A stretch of DNA of 64,000 nucleotides from NCEH01 sp002257205 (GCF_043195105.1 NZ_JBAFWO010000001.1), one strand, 5' to 3'. Shown: positions 16,024-24,522, counted from the first letter of the stretch. Numbers and translations are program-made. Notes: generated from the sequence alone by a model not told the origin.

Positions 16024-18144
16024 TCATACCGCGGCCAATTGCTCGAATCGCCGCCGCTGCTCCGCTTGCGCGGTCTCGACGGCCTCGCGGGTGACGACGC
16101 CGCGCGCGACCAGATGGTCGCCGATGCGGCCGTCGCGCTCCGGACGATAGTCTTCCATGGCCGCGTCGAACGCGGCGCGCTGCAACAGACCCTGCTCGAT
16201 CAGCAGGTCGCCCAGCAGGGGCACGCTGCCCTTTTCGCTCGTGTCGAAGGTGTCGCCCTGTTCCGTCAGCAGCCGCAGGGCGGCCGCGATCTCGCTTTCG
16301 CGGGCGATCATCTGCTCGGGCACGCCGCCGAGGACCGGCGTGAGCAGGGTGAGGACCTCCGGCTTCAGCGGACCGCCCACGGCGATGCGCGGCGCGCCGT
16401 CCTCGGCGCCGAGGAAAATGAAGCGATGGCGCACGCACAGGGCCAGATCGACCTGCCGGCCGTAGCGCTGCACGGTGGCGGCATCGATATGGGCGCGCGG
16501 CAGGTCCGATTGCGCGGAAATGGCTTCCGCCAGGGTCTCATCGTCCAGCCAGCCCTGGAAGATCAGGAGGCGGCCGAGCGGGATGTCGCGTTCGGCCTGG
16601 AGCGTCAGGGCGTGTTCGAGGCGGGCTTCGTCCAGCACCTGCCAGGACATCAGAAGATCACCCAGCCGGCGCCGGCGCAGCAGCAATTCGTCAGCGGTGG
16701 GGAAGGCGTGCATGGTCTTGTCCCATGTCACGGGCTGCCCGAACAGCGAGGTCTGAATGAAGATGCGCCAGGCGCGCAGGGTCGCCATGAAGTTCACGGC
16801 ATTGCACACCACGAGGCGCGGCACCGAGAGGACCGCCTGTTGCCAGCCGTACAGGCGCCAGACGAAATACGCCCGCTGGCTGATGCGCAGCAGCAGCGCG
16901 AACGTGTTGAACCACAGGATGTACAGGATCCAGCTGTTCTCGGTGAACAGCGGTGGGTAGCGCAGGGTCCAGGCGCCCAGTTCGGCGGCGACGTAGAAGC
17001 CGACGAAATTCAGCACCAGGAAATAGGCCAGCGTGCTGACGATGGAGGTGATGATCGACTTGCGGTCGCGCACCAGCAGATATTTCGTCGCGAGCGAGCC
17101 GGGCCAGCCCTGCTGGCGCCAGCTCTGCAAGGCGATGCCGAGCGTCCAGCGGGCGCGCTGGCGATAGGCGGCGCGGAACGTGTCGGGGAAATATTCCCGC
17201 ACGCACAGCGGCATGTCGAGGGTGGTGGTGTGCACCCCGGTGCCCAGCCAGGAATAGCGCTTCACCTGGTACTTCACTGGGAAGCGCACGAAGATGGACC
17301 GCATGCCGAGGCGCGACAGGCGCATGCCGATGTCGTAATCCTCGGTCACGCTTTCGGTGTTGAACGGCCGGTTGTTGTTGGTGTCGCAGAGCGCCAGCAG
17401 GGCGCGGCGCGAGAAGCCGGTTCCCACGCCTGCCGAGGGCACCATGCCGGAAATGCTCTCGCGCACCGGCAGGTCCTTGGCGTGCCATTCGGCGAACTCG
17501 TCCATATAGGTGCCGGCGACCAGCTCGAACCATTCGCGTTCCAGCGAGATCACCGGCAGCTGGATCAGGTCCTTGCGCGGGATCAGATAGTTGAACAGGC
17601 GCATTTCCAGCGGGTGGGTCACGTCCTCGCTGTCGTGCAGGATCACGCCGGTGAATTCCATGCCCTTTTCCTGCTCGTAGAGGAAAATGGCCTGCACCAC
17701 CCAATTGAGGCAGTCGGCTTTGGAGGTGGGGCCGGGATGGGGCACTTCCACGCGCTGCAATTGCTTGATGCGCCGGCGCATGCGCTCGACTTCCACGATG
17801 GTTGCGGCATCGTTGGGATAGGTGCCGACGAAGATCGTGTAGTCGCGATAGTCGAGCGTATCGACCAGGGTTTCCAGCATGCCGGCGATCACGTCCGCTT
17901 CCAGCCAGGCCGGGATCATGATCGCGAATGGCTGCTCGGGGCGTTCGAGCAATTGTTCGACGGTCAGCGGGCGATAGACGCGCTTGATGGTGAGCGCGCG
18001 ATAGGTTTCGCGCACCCAGAAATAGATGTCGATGAACAGGTCATCCAGACTCGAGATCAGGATGATGATCGCGACCACGGCCGCGACCCATTCGAGGGCG
18101 GCGTAATAATCCGCCGCGCCGTAGGTGAGGAGATATGACATCAC
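16024..18144 (-). CDS. NfrB-like processive GT2 glycosyltransferase with C-terminal MshEN c-di-GMP modules
   Basis: A 706-residue inner-membrane synthase. Residues about 75-340 form the GT2 domain, with IMIPAWLEADV, HDSED (170-174), VTEDYDIG (266-273) and the QxxRW-type QRARW (329-333) that marks processive synthases. Helices flank it (about 15-35, 360-390, 403-420, 440-460). Residues about 491-549 match an MshEN domain (RRRLGDLLMSWQVLDEARL, then LGRLLIFQGWLDDETLAEA, AQSDLP), and a second, weaker pair follows at about 640-700 (LLGDLLIEQGLL, IGDHLVARGVVTREAVETAQ). E. coli NfrB has the same layout and has been reported as a c-di-GMP-responsive synthase of the N4-phage receptor glycan. Here it sits 22 bases after bcsB-like, replacing BcsA. 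The sugar it polymerises is not readable from sequence. Confidence 0.85.
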   Translation of the reverse strand: MMSYLLTYGAADYYAALEWVAAVVAIIILISSLDDLFIDIYFWVRETYRALTIKRVYRPLTVEQLLERPEQPFAIMIPAWLEADVIAGMLETLVDTLDYRDYTIFVGTYPNDAATIVEVERMRRRIKQLQRVEVPHPGPTSKADCLNWVVQAIFLYEQEKGMEFTGVILHDSEDVTHPLEMRLFNYLIPRKDLIQLPVISLEREWFELVAGTYMDEFAEWHAKDLPVRESISGMVPSAGVGTGFSRRALLALCDTNNNRPFNTESVTEDYDIGMRLSRLGMRSIFVRFPVKYQVKRYSWLGTGVHTTTLDMPLCVREYFPDTFRAAYRQRARWTLGIALQSWRQQGWPGSLATKYLLVRDRKSIITSIVSTLAYFLVLNFVGFYVAAELGAWTLRYPPLFTENSWILYILWFNTFALLLRISQRAYFVWRLYGWQQAVLSVPRLVVCNAVNFMATLRAWRIFIQTSLFGQPVTWDKTMHAFPTADELLLRRRRLGDLLMSWQVLDEARLEHALTLQAERDIPLGRLLIFQGWLDDETLAEAISAQSDLPRAHIDAATVQRYGRQVDLALCVRHRFIFLGAEDGAPRIAVGGPLKPEVLTLLTPVLGGVPEQMIARESEIAAALRLLTEQGDTFDTSEKGSVPLLGDLLIEQGLLQRAAFDAAMEDYRPERDGRIGDHLVARGVVTREAVETAQAEQRRRFEQLAAV

Positions 18145-18166
18145 GCAACGCCGCCTTGGTCAGGCA

Positions 18167-20563
18167 TCACGGTTCCTCTCGCGTACGCCGGCGCGCCCGT
18201 TGGGCAAGGACCACGAACAGCAGGAACAGCAGGATCGCGACGCCCACGGCGGCCGGGCCCCAGGCGGGGCCGCGCTTGAGCAAGCTGGAGAACGCATCAT
18301 TCTCCCCGGCTGCGTCCCGCGTCAGCGTCGCCGAATTGGTGTCGAGCGTCACCGCCGGTCCCGCGGAGGACAAAAGGCTGATGTCGCCGGCGCTCAGCAG
18401 GAACGGCTTCTTCCAGTCCGGGGCATTGGCGCCGATGGTGCGATAGACGAGGCCGATCTGGTGGCCCGAGGTCACCGCCTCGATCACGCCGAGATTGGTG
18501 AGCGAGCCCACGTCCAGCATGGTCTGTTCGTTGCTGCCGGTGATGGCGAGGCGGCTGCCGTCCACTTTCACCTTGCTCGTCACGTTGCCGACGCGCGTGT
18601 CGATGGCGAGGAACGCGCCGTCCGGGGTGATCTCGGCGCCGTCGCCGGCCACCGTGAGGATCGCGCGCTCGGGTGTCACGCCGGAGGCCACGGCGAGCGA
18701 GATCACCCGGCGCAGGGTCGTGGGGTCGCGCAGATAGGCTTGCGGGACGATGACGTTCGCGCGGGTGGCGAGGCGCGGCATGGCGCCGAAGAAATCCACC
18801 GTGGCGGGGGCGTCCACCAGCACCGCGCGGCTCGAGGGCAGCACCGCCACCGGGAACGCCTGGGGCGTTTCGCGGCACCGGTCGCTCATGGGCTGGCGCT
18901 GGAACGAGATCTTCAGCACGTTGCGGGCCGCCAGCGCATAGCGCGGCACCTGCACCGGGATGCGCTCGGTGATGCCGTTGGCGGAAAGCCGCCGAGCGCC
19001 GAGCAGGTAATCGTTCAGCATGATCGAGGCGATGGGCGCGGAATCGCCGGCGCTCGGGGCGGCGGAAACATCCACCAGGAATTCGGAGGGCACGCGCCCG
19101 CCGCCCAGCAGGGTGCCGAGATCGAAGGTGGCGCTCCAGTCGCCGCGCGCCAGCACGTCGAAGGTGCCGGTGCGGCCGCCGAGGCGCGAGAGATCGATCG
19201 AGGTGACGCCGGAGAAATCGGGCGTGGTGGCCACGCGCACATTGGCGGCGGGCACCACCAGCATCTGGCGCCACAGCTCCGACAGCACGCCGGAGGCCTG
19301 TGCCGCCGCCTGGGCGGAAATCGCGATGACCGGCTTGCCGGCGATGGTCACGAGGCGGACGTTTTCGTCGCCCTGGGCGGCATTCGCCAGGAGCTGGGCG
19401 CGCAGGGGGGCGAACGCGCTAGCATTGTCGGGCGAGCCGGCGCGCAGATCGTCTTCCAGGGCGCGCACGGCCTGGTCCATCTGGTCGCGGATGCTCGGGT
19501 CCTCGATGATGAAATCGGCCGAGAAGCCGCCCTGGCGGGCGAGGGCGATATAGGCGCCCAGTTCCGCCCGGCTGGCGATGCGATGGCGGCCGCCGCCGGA
19601 GAAGGCGGCGAAGGCGGGCACGGCGGCGAGGCCTGGCGACAGCACAATGCCCGATGTGTCCACCTCCTGGCCGACGCCGGGCATCACGGCGATGCGCGGC
19701 TGTTTGCCGGCCTGCTGGAGCACGGTGCCGATGCGCCACGCCGCATCATAGGTCGCCTTGGAGAGCTCGCCCGGCGGGATCAGGATCACCGGGCGGGGCG
19801 GCAGCGCGCTCCAGGCGGTGGCGAGGTCGCGAATGTCTGAGGCGTTGTAGGTATAAGTGAAGCGCGTCGCCGGATTGAATTCCAGGATATTGCCGATGGA
19901 ACGCTCGTCGCCGCACAATTCCTGCGAGATCACCGAGGACCAGGCGAGGTTCAGATTGACGAAGCCGGTCGGGCGGATGTCGCCGGAAATCGGCAGGATT
20001 TCCGAGACGATGCCCTTCTCCCCCTCCACCGGGCGGGAGAATTGCGGGGTGCCGTCCACCGAGATCACATAAGTCGTGTGGCCGCCGTCGCCGCGCAGAT
20101 AACGGCCGTCGAGCTTGATCTGGGCATCGCGGATGCGCACGCCGGCGGGAACGGGGAGGAAGATTTCGCGCCGCGCATCCATGCCCCAGAGCGAGATCGG
20201 CCGGTCGATGCCGAGGTCTTCCAGGTTTAAGGTGACGGTGATCGCGCGGTCGCTGGCGAGGCGGGCGAGGGCCGTCGCCGCCGTTTCCGGGACCGGGGCG
20301 GCCTGCGGTGCGGTGTCTTGAGCCGGCTGGGCCTGCGGCGGCTGTGCGGTCTGGGCCTGTCCGGTCTGGGTCTGCCCGGTTTGATTTGGCCCCGTCTGGT
20401 TTTGAGCCAATTGGGCCAGAGTCAATTGGGTCATGGTCATCTGGGCTTGGACGCCGCGGGCCGAAGCCGGCTGGGTCTGCGCGTGCGCGTGCGTCGCGGC
20501 ATAGGCCGGCGCCATCGCGGCAAGGGCAAGCAGGACCCGCAAATGACCATTGTGCTTAATCAT
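18167..20563 (-). CDS. BcsB-like periplasmic polysaccharide synthase subunit
   Basis: A 798-residue protein, the length of cellulose synthase BcsB. It has a signal peptide (residues 1-28, ending AHA), then a Gln/Thr-rich low-complexity stretch (about 40-90). Two carbohydrate-binding/flavodoxin-like repeats follow (for example LNLEDLGIDRPISLWGMD, LDGRYLRGDGGHTTYVISVD, LCGDERSIGNILEF, and later MLNDYLLGARRL, MSDRCRETPQAFPVAVLPSS). The C-terminal helix (GPAAVGVAILLFLLFVVLA) ends in a basic cytoplasmic tail. BcsB normally clamps BcsA through this helix and guides the glucan across the periplasm. No bcsA is present; the next gene is the NfrB-like synthase. It is the first gene of the operon. The ATG at 20563 gives the only good signal peptide, though the ribosome site is weak. 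Confidence 0.85.
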   Translation of the reverse strand: MIKHNGHLRVLLALAAMAPAYAATHAHAQTQPASARGVQAQMTMTQLTLAQLAQNQTGPNQTGQTQTGQAQTAQPPQAQPAQDTAPQAAPVPETAATALARLASDRAITVTLNLEDLGIDRPISLWGMDARREIFLPVPAGVRIRDAQIKLDGRYLRGDGGHTTYVISVDGTPQFSRPVEGEKGIVSEILPISGDIRPTGFVNLNLAWSSVISQELCGDERSIGNILEFNPATRFTYTYNASDIRDLATAWSALPPRPVILIPPGELSKATYDAAWRIGTVLQQAGKQPRIAVMPGVGQEVDTSGIVLSPGLAAVPAFAAFSGGGRHRIASRAELGAYIALARQGGFSADFIIEDPSIRDQMDQAVRALEDDLRAGSPDNASAFAPLRAQLLANAAQGDENVRLVTIAGKPVIAISAQAAAQASGVLSELWRQMLVVPAANVRVATTPDFSGVTSIDLSRLGGRTGTFDVLARGDWSATFDLGTLLGGGRVPSEFLVDVSAAPSAGDSAPIASIMLNDYLLGARRLSANGITERIPVQVPRYALAARNVLKISFQRQPMSDRCRETPQAFPVAVLPSSRAVLVDAPATVDFFGAMPRLATRANVIVPQAYLRDPTTLRRVISLAVASGVTPERAILTVAGDGAEITPDGAFLAIDTRVGNVTSKVKVDGSRLAITGSNEQTMLDVGSLTNLGVIEAVTSGHQIGLVYRTIGANAPDWKKPFLLSAGDISLLSSAGPAVTLDTNSATLTRDAAGENDAFSSLLKRGPAWGPAAVGVAILLFLLFVVLAQRARRRTREEP

Positions 20564-21219
20564 CGTCGTGTCTCGAAAAGGAATTGTATGGGGCTTCTTC
20601 TCGTATCGGTCCGGCTGCACGGGGAGATTGACCTTGGAAATCCCAGACCGAAAACCCCGGACGCTGCGTTCTGCTTTTCGGGCCATTGTCCGGACCATGG
20701 CCAGGAAAGTGTTGGATATCCTGTGGATAGCTAGAGCGCAAGAAGAATCAAACTTACTATAATACCATTTTCTCGGGCTTTGCGCTTGCGGCACGGCGAA
20801 ACGTTCCGACTGCGACGTGCCGGCGCGCGTAAAAACGCCCGGCCGATCGGTTTTCCGAGATCCCATCCCTGAAATGGTGGAACTCATTTCCACGCCCCCC
20901 GGCACCTGCGCAGTGACGATGCCCCTGGCATTCGACCCACAGCTGCGTTTTCGTCCGATATCCTGCCCACGTGGCGGTCGATGTCGACCGGCCAAGTGGA
21001 CCTCCCGTTCTTTCTATTGCATCCCTTGGTTAAATTTTCTCCGCGCCTGCACGTATTCCGTCCGGCGCGGGTTGGCCGCGGGGGGCTATGGACAGGGGCG
21101 GGCGGCCTTTGCTAAAGGTTGAGCTCCGCCCCCCGCTTCGCGACCGGGGGCGGCGCTGTTTTCCTAAGGACATTTCCTCAAGGCCTTTTCCGGGGACTTG
21201 GTTTTCTCCTTGCGGCGTT
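20564..21219. other. Intergenic region upstream of bcsB-like and tRNA-Gly
   Basis: About 650 bases without a convincing gene. An AT-rich patch at 20745-20775 carries TATTATAGT on the minus strand and is a candidate promoter region for the polysaccharide operon. A second AT-richer patch is at 21005-21040. A hairpin (21126-21133 with 21146-21153) followed by GTTTTCC lies about 65 bases before the tRNA. Short open frames here lack ribosome sites and genome-like codon use. Confidence 0.45.
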
Positions 21220-21294
21220 GCGGGCGTAGTTCAGTGGTAGAACGACAGCTTCCCAAGCTGTATGTCGTGGGTTCGATTCCCATCGCCCGCTCCA
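21220..21294 (+). tRNA. tRNA-Gly (anticodon CCC)
   Basis: The acceptor stem GCGGGCG (21220-21226) pairs with CGCCCGC (21284-21290), followed by T and an encoded CCA (21292-21294). The D-arm contains AGTTCAGTGGTAGAAC. The anticodon arm ACAGC-TTCCCAA-GCTGT gives anticodon CCC (glycine GGG codons). The T-arm GTGGG-TTCGATT-CCCAT is canonical. No integrase gene lies nearby, so there is no sign that it serves as an attachment site. Confidence 0.96.
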
Positions 21295-21354
21295 ATTCCC
21301 GGTCGCGACGCCGCATCCGGCGGTGAGCTGGCAAGTGGCGCGAGACCGCCGAAC

Positions 21355-21768
21355 ATGGCCAAGCCCATCCTGATGCCCAAGCTCATCATGCGGATCGACT
21401 TTCCCCCCGAGGATCGCCTCGGGCGCGGCAAGATCGAATTGCTGGAAAATATCCGCAGCGAAGGCTCGATCACCAATGCCGGGCGGGCCATGGGCCTGTC
21501 CTACCGCCGGGCCTGGATGCTGGTGGCGGCGATGAACCGCATGTTCTCCACGCCCGTGGTGGAATCCAAGCGCGGCGGCGGCGGGGGCGGCGGCGCCGTG
21601 CTCACCGCGTTCGGCGAAGAGCTGATCGCCCGTTTCCGCGGCATGGAGGCCAAGGCGCGCCGGGCGCTCGCCGAGGATCTCTCCTGGCTCGAAGCGCGCT
21701 ATGTGCCGCCGGCCGAGCCGGGTGAGGATGGCCCTAGCCCCGACTCTCCGCCAGCGCCACGGATTTGA
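21355..21768 (+). CDS. modE: ModE-type winged-helix regulator, DNA-binding domain only
   Basis: A 137-residue protein with the ModE N-terminal winged helix: RGKIELLENIRSEGSITNAG, the recognition region GRAMGLSYRRAWMLVAAMN and a glycine-run wing (GGGGGGGAVLT). E. coli ModE has two extra molybdate-binding Mop domains (about 260 residues); they are absent here, so molybdate sensing may rely on the separate Mop protein or on a small site in this domain. It is read toward modC and its 3' end overlaps the modC 3' end by 35 bases. It starts 60 bases after tRNA-Gly. Likely targets are the two Mo-boxes at 24400-24466. In-frame codons inside the tRNA gene are not used. Confidence 0.88.
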   Translation: MAKPILMPKLIMRIDFPPEDRLGRGKIELLENIRSEGSITNAGRAMGLSYRRAWMLVAAMNRMFSTPVVESKRGGGGGGGAVLTAFGEELIARFRGMEAKARRALAEDLSWLEARYVPPAEPGEDGPSPDSPPAPRI

Positions 21769-22816
21769 CCACGGCGCACACCGCCATGCCCGGCCGAAGC
21801 CCGAGCATCTCGCACGAAAAAGTGGTCAGGCGCGCCAGCACCGATTGCCCGCCGCACACCAGGCGGATGTCGACCATGCCATCGGCCGGCTGGCCGATTT
21901 CGGCGATCTGCCCGTCGAGCACGTTGAGCGCGCTGAGCCCCTGGGGCGGGGTGAGCGAGATCATCACGTCGCGGGCCGGAAGGCGCACCCGCACGCTGGT
22001 GCCCGGCGGCTGGTCGCAGAACGGCACCCGCATCAGCCCGCTGCCGGTGTCGAGCACGCTCATGTGGTGCGCGGGATCGTGGGAGGCGACCTTGGCCTCG
22101 ATTACCGCGCCGCTCTCCGCGCGCCCGGTGGCTGCCACGAGATCCGGCTGGGTCAGCACCTGGTCGGCCGAGCCGAGGGCGACCGTGCGCCCGTCCGCCA
22201 GCACCACGATGGTGGAGGCGAGGCGCGAGACCTCGGCCAGGGAATGGCTGACATAGACGATGGGAATGCGGGTCTCGTCCCGCAGCCGCTCCAGATAGGG
22301 CAGGATCTCGGCCTTGCGCGCCTCGTCGAGGGCCGCGAGCGGCTCGTCCATCAGAAGCAGGCGCGGTTCGGAGAGCAGCGCCCGGCCGATGGCGACGCGC
22401 TGCTTCTCCCCGCCGGAGAGCGCATCGGGCCGCCGGTCCAGCAGATGGCCGATGCCGAGCAGGTCCACCACCTGCCCAAGGTTGCCCGCCCGCAGAGAAG
22501 CAGGCGCGAACCAGCGGCCGAACAGCAGGTTGCGCCGCACCGAAAGATGCGGGAATAGCCGTGCTTCCTGGAACACATAGCCGAAGCGCCGCTTGTGTTT
22601 CGGCACATGAATGCCGCGCGCGGTATCCACCAGCACCACGTCGTCGAACACCACCCGGCCGTGATCAGGCCGGATCAGCCCTCCGATGATATTGACGAGG
22701 GTGGATTTGCCCGACCCCGACGGCCCGAACAAGGCGGTGACGCCGGCATGGGAGGCAAAGCGCGCGTCGAGGGTGAAGTCGCCCAGCTTCAGCCTGGCTT
22801 CGACCAGCAAAGTCAT
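21734..22816 (-). CDS. modC: Molybdate ABC transporter ATP-binding protein ModC
   Basis: A 360-residue ATPase that drives molybdate import. Residues about 1-230 are the ABC domain: Walker A GPSGSGKST (34-42), signature LSGGEKQRVAIGRALL, Walker B LLLMDEP, H-loop YVSHS. The last ~70 residues are the TOBE/Mop-like domain (SALNVLDGQIAEIG...VRLPARDVMISL) that can bind oxyanion. The ATG at 22816 overlaps the modB TGA (ATGA). Sequence upstream in the same frame belongs to a shadow of modB. It is last in the modABC operon and converges on modE with a short overlap. Confidence 0.96.
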   Translation of the reverse strand: MTLLVEARLKLGDFTLDARFASHAGVTALFGPSGSGKSTLVNIIGGLIRPDHGRVVFDDVVLVDTARGIHVPKHKRRFGYVFQEARLFPHLSVRRNLLFGRWFAPASLRAGNLGQVVDLLGIGHLLDRRPDALSGGEKQRVAIGRALLSEPRLLLMDEPLAALDEARKAEILPYLERLRDETRIPIVYVSHSLAEVSRLASTIVVLADGRTVALGSADQVLTQPDLVAATGRAESGAVIEAKVASHDPAHHMSVLDTGSGLMRVPFCDQPPGTSVRVRLPARDVMISLTPPQGLSALNVLDGQIAEIGQPADGMVDIRLVCGGQSVLARLTTFSCEMLGLRPGMAVCAVVKSVALAESRG

Positions 22817-23514
22817 CGCAGGTCCGCCTTTCGGCCGGCGAAATGGGCGAGGATTTCCGAGGCGATCAGCGCCGCCATGGAGATCGCCACCGAAATCAGC
22901 GTCAGGCGCAGGGCGCCGGCATCGCCTCCAGGCACCTGGGTGAAGCTGTAGATGGCGGCCGAGAGGGTCTGCGTCTCGCCGGGAATGTTCGAGACGAAGG
23001 TGATGGTGGCGCCGAACTCGCCCATGGCTTTGGCGAACGAGAGGATCATGCCGGCGATCACGCCCGGCAGGATCAGCGGCAGCGTCACGGTGAGAAAGAC
23101 CCACGTCGGGCTCGCGCCGAGCGTGCCGGCGGCGTCCTCCAGCTTGCGGTCCACCGCCTCGATGGAGAGGCGGATGGTGCGCACCATGAGGGGAAAGCCC
23201 ATCACCGCGCAGGCCAGCGCCGCTCCGGTCCAGCGGAACGAGAAGACGATGCCGAAATGCGCGTCGAGAAAGGCGCCGATCGGCCCGCGCCGGCCGAACA
23301 GCAGCAGCAGGATGAAGCCCGTGACCACCGGCGGCAGCACCAGGGGCAGATGGACGATGCCGTTCAGCACCGATTTGCCCCAGAAGCGGCCGCGCGCCAG
23401 CGCGAGCGCCATCAAGATGCCGAACGGCAGGCTGGCCAGCATCGCCACGGTGGCGATGCGCAAGGTGAGAACGACCGCCGTCCATTCGTCGGCGCTGAGA
23501 TGCAGGAAATCCAC
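22813..23514 (-). CDS. modB: Molybdate ABC transporter permease ModB
   Basis: A 233-residue inner-membrane permease with about five or six helices. The EAA loop that contacts ModC reads EDAAGTLGASPTWVFLTVTL near residue 140, and the conserved ends are FGATITFVSNIPGETQTL and ALARGRF. It starts 55 bases after modA and its stop overlaps the modC start, so the three genes form one transcript. Length and motifs are normal for the family. Confidence 0.96.
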   Translation of the reverse strand: MDFLHLSADEWTAVVLTLRIATVAMLASLPFGILMALALARGRFWGKSVLNGIVHLPLVLPPVVTGFILLLLFGRRGPIGAFLDAHFGIVFSFRWTGAALACAVMGFPLMVRTIRLSIEAVDRKLEDAAGTLGASPTWVFLTVTLPLILPGVIAGMILSFAKAMGEFGATITFVSNIPGETQTLSAAIYSFTQVPGGDAGALRLTLISVAISMAALIASEILAHFAGRKADLR

Positions 23515-23569
23515 GCGGGCCTTCCGGGCGTCGGAGGAGGGGCGGCACGCGCGCGGCGCGCCACTCGCC

Positions 23570-24367
23570 TCACTTTAGGATGGTGAAGCCCTGCTTCTCA
23601 AATGCCGGCTGTTCCTTCGCCGAGCGCATGAAGGCGAGGAAGGCGGCGGCGTCCGGATTTTTCGAGGCCGCGACCAGCGCCACCGGATAGATGATCTTCG
23701 GGTGGCTGTCTTCCGGGAACGTGCCGACGATGGCGACGCTCGGGTCGGCGGCGGCGTCGGTCTGGTAGACGATGCCGTAGGGCGCTTCGCCGCGCGAGAC
23801 CAGCAGCATGGCGGCCCGCACGCTTTCCGCGCCCGCGACCTTCTTCTCCACCGAGGGCCACACGTCGAGATAGGTGAGCGCGGCCTTGCCGTATTTGCCG
23901 GCCGGAACGCTGTCCACGGAGCCCATGGCGAGGCGCCCGCCCTTCAGCAGGCCGGCGAGGTCGAAGCCCTTCTTGATGTCGACCGGCTTGGCCGTGTCCT
24001 TGGGGGCGATCAGCACCAGGCGGTTGCCGAGGAAATTGAACCGGCTTCCCTCCTGGAGCAGCTTGCGGCCGGCGGCATAATCCATCCAGTCGAGATCGGC
24101 GGAGATGAAGATATCGGCCGGCGCCCCGGCTTCGATCTGCTTGGCGAGGCCGGAGGAGGCGGCATAGGAGATGCGCGTGGTCTTGCCGGTTTCCTTCTGC
24201 CAGTCGGCGGCCACCGCATCGAGCGCGTTCTTCAGGCTGGCGGCGGCGAAGATGGTGACCGGCTCGGACTGGGCATGGGCCGTTCCGGCGAGGGGAAAGG
24301 TGCCGAGCCAAGCGCCGCTCAGGGCGAGGCATGCGATCTTCAGCCAAGTGCGTCGAGCCAGGTTCAT
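23570..24367 (-). CDS. modA: Molybdate-binding periplasmic protein ModA
   Basis: A 265-residue solute-binding protein. The N-terminus MNLARRTWLKIACLALSGAW has a twin-arginine-like pattern and a signal cleavage near AHA-Q. Oxyanion-binding landmarks are FAAASLKNALDAV at the mature start, SYAASSGLAKQIEAGAPADIFISAD and GEAPYGIVYQTDA. GAGAGGG precedes the ATG. Codons further upstream would read through the Mo-box region and are rejected. The promoter overlaps a Mo-box 33-56 bases before the start codon, so expression is probably repressed when molybdate is plentiful. Confidence 0.95.
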   Translation of the reverse strand: MNLARRTWLKIACLALSGAWLGTFPLAGTAHAQSEPVTIFAAASLKNALDAVAADWQKETGKTTRISYAASSGLAKQIEAGAPADIFISADLDWMDYAAGRKLLQEGSRFNFLGNRLVLIAPKDTAKPVDIKKGFDLAGLLKGGRLAMGSVDSVPAGKYGKAALTYLDVWPSVEKKVAGAESVRAAMLLVSRGEAPYGIVYQTDAAADPSVAIVGTFPEDSHPKIIYPVALVAASKNPDAAAFLAFMRSAKEQPAFEKQGFTILK

Positions 24368-24399
24368 TTTCCCTCTCCGGATACGGTGCGTGGTGCAGC

Positions 24400-24423
24400 G
24401 CGATATATGTTGAAATATAACGC
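24400..24423 (-). promoter_or_regulatory. Mo-box (ModE-type operator) of modA
   Basis: GCGATATAT-GTTGAA-ATATAACGC forms an imperfect palindrome that closely resembles the CGnTATAT-N6-ATATAnCG class of molybdate-responsive operators. It lies 33 bases before modA. Confidence 0.8.
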
Positions 24424-24440
24424 CGCGACGATTTTCGCTA

Positions 24441-24466
24441 GCGATATATTTTCTAAAATATGTCGC
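24441..24466 (+). promoter_or_regulatory. Second Mo-box, on the mop side
   Basis: GCGATATATTTTC and TAAAATATGTCGC form a 26-base palindrome (10 of 12 arm positions match). It shares the CGATATAT half-site with the neighbouring box. It lies 57 bases before the mop start codon, so each divergent gene has its own box. Confidence 0.75.
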
Positions 24467-24522
24467 TGTGTGCATGGCGAACGGGAGCCCACCGGGTTCC
24501 GCGCCATCATCGGAGGGTGATC

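Noticed and set aside
20556..20741. A 61-codon minus-strand frame upstream of the bcsB-like gene
   Set aside because: It has no ribosome site or family resemblance and overlaps the likely leader region of the operon.
21220..21294. tRNA-Gly as an integration site for a genomic island
   Set aside because: No integrase, no direct repeat of the tRNA 3' end and ordinary chromosomal genes on both sides.
22817..23548. Upstream extension of the modC frame to 604 codons
   Set aside because: The added part is a frame-shifted reading of modB; modC has a clean ATGA-overlapping start at 22816.
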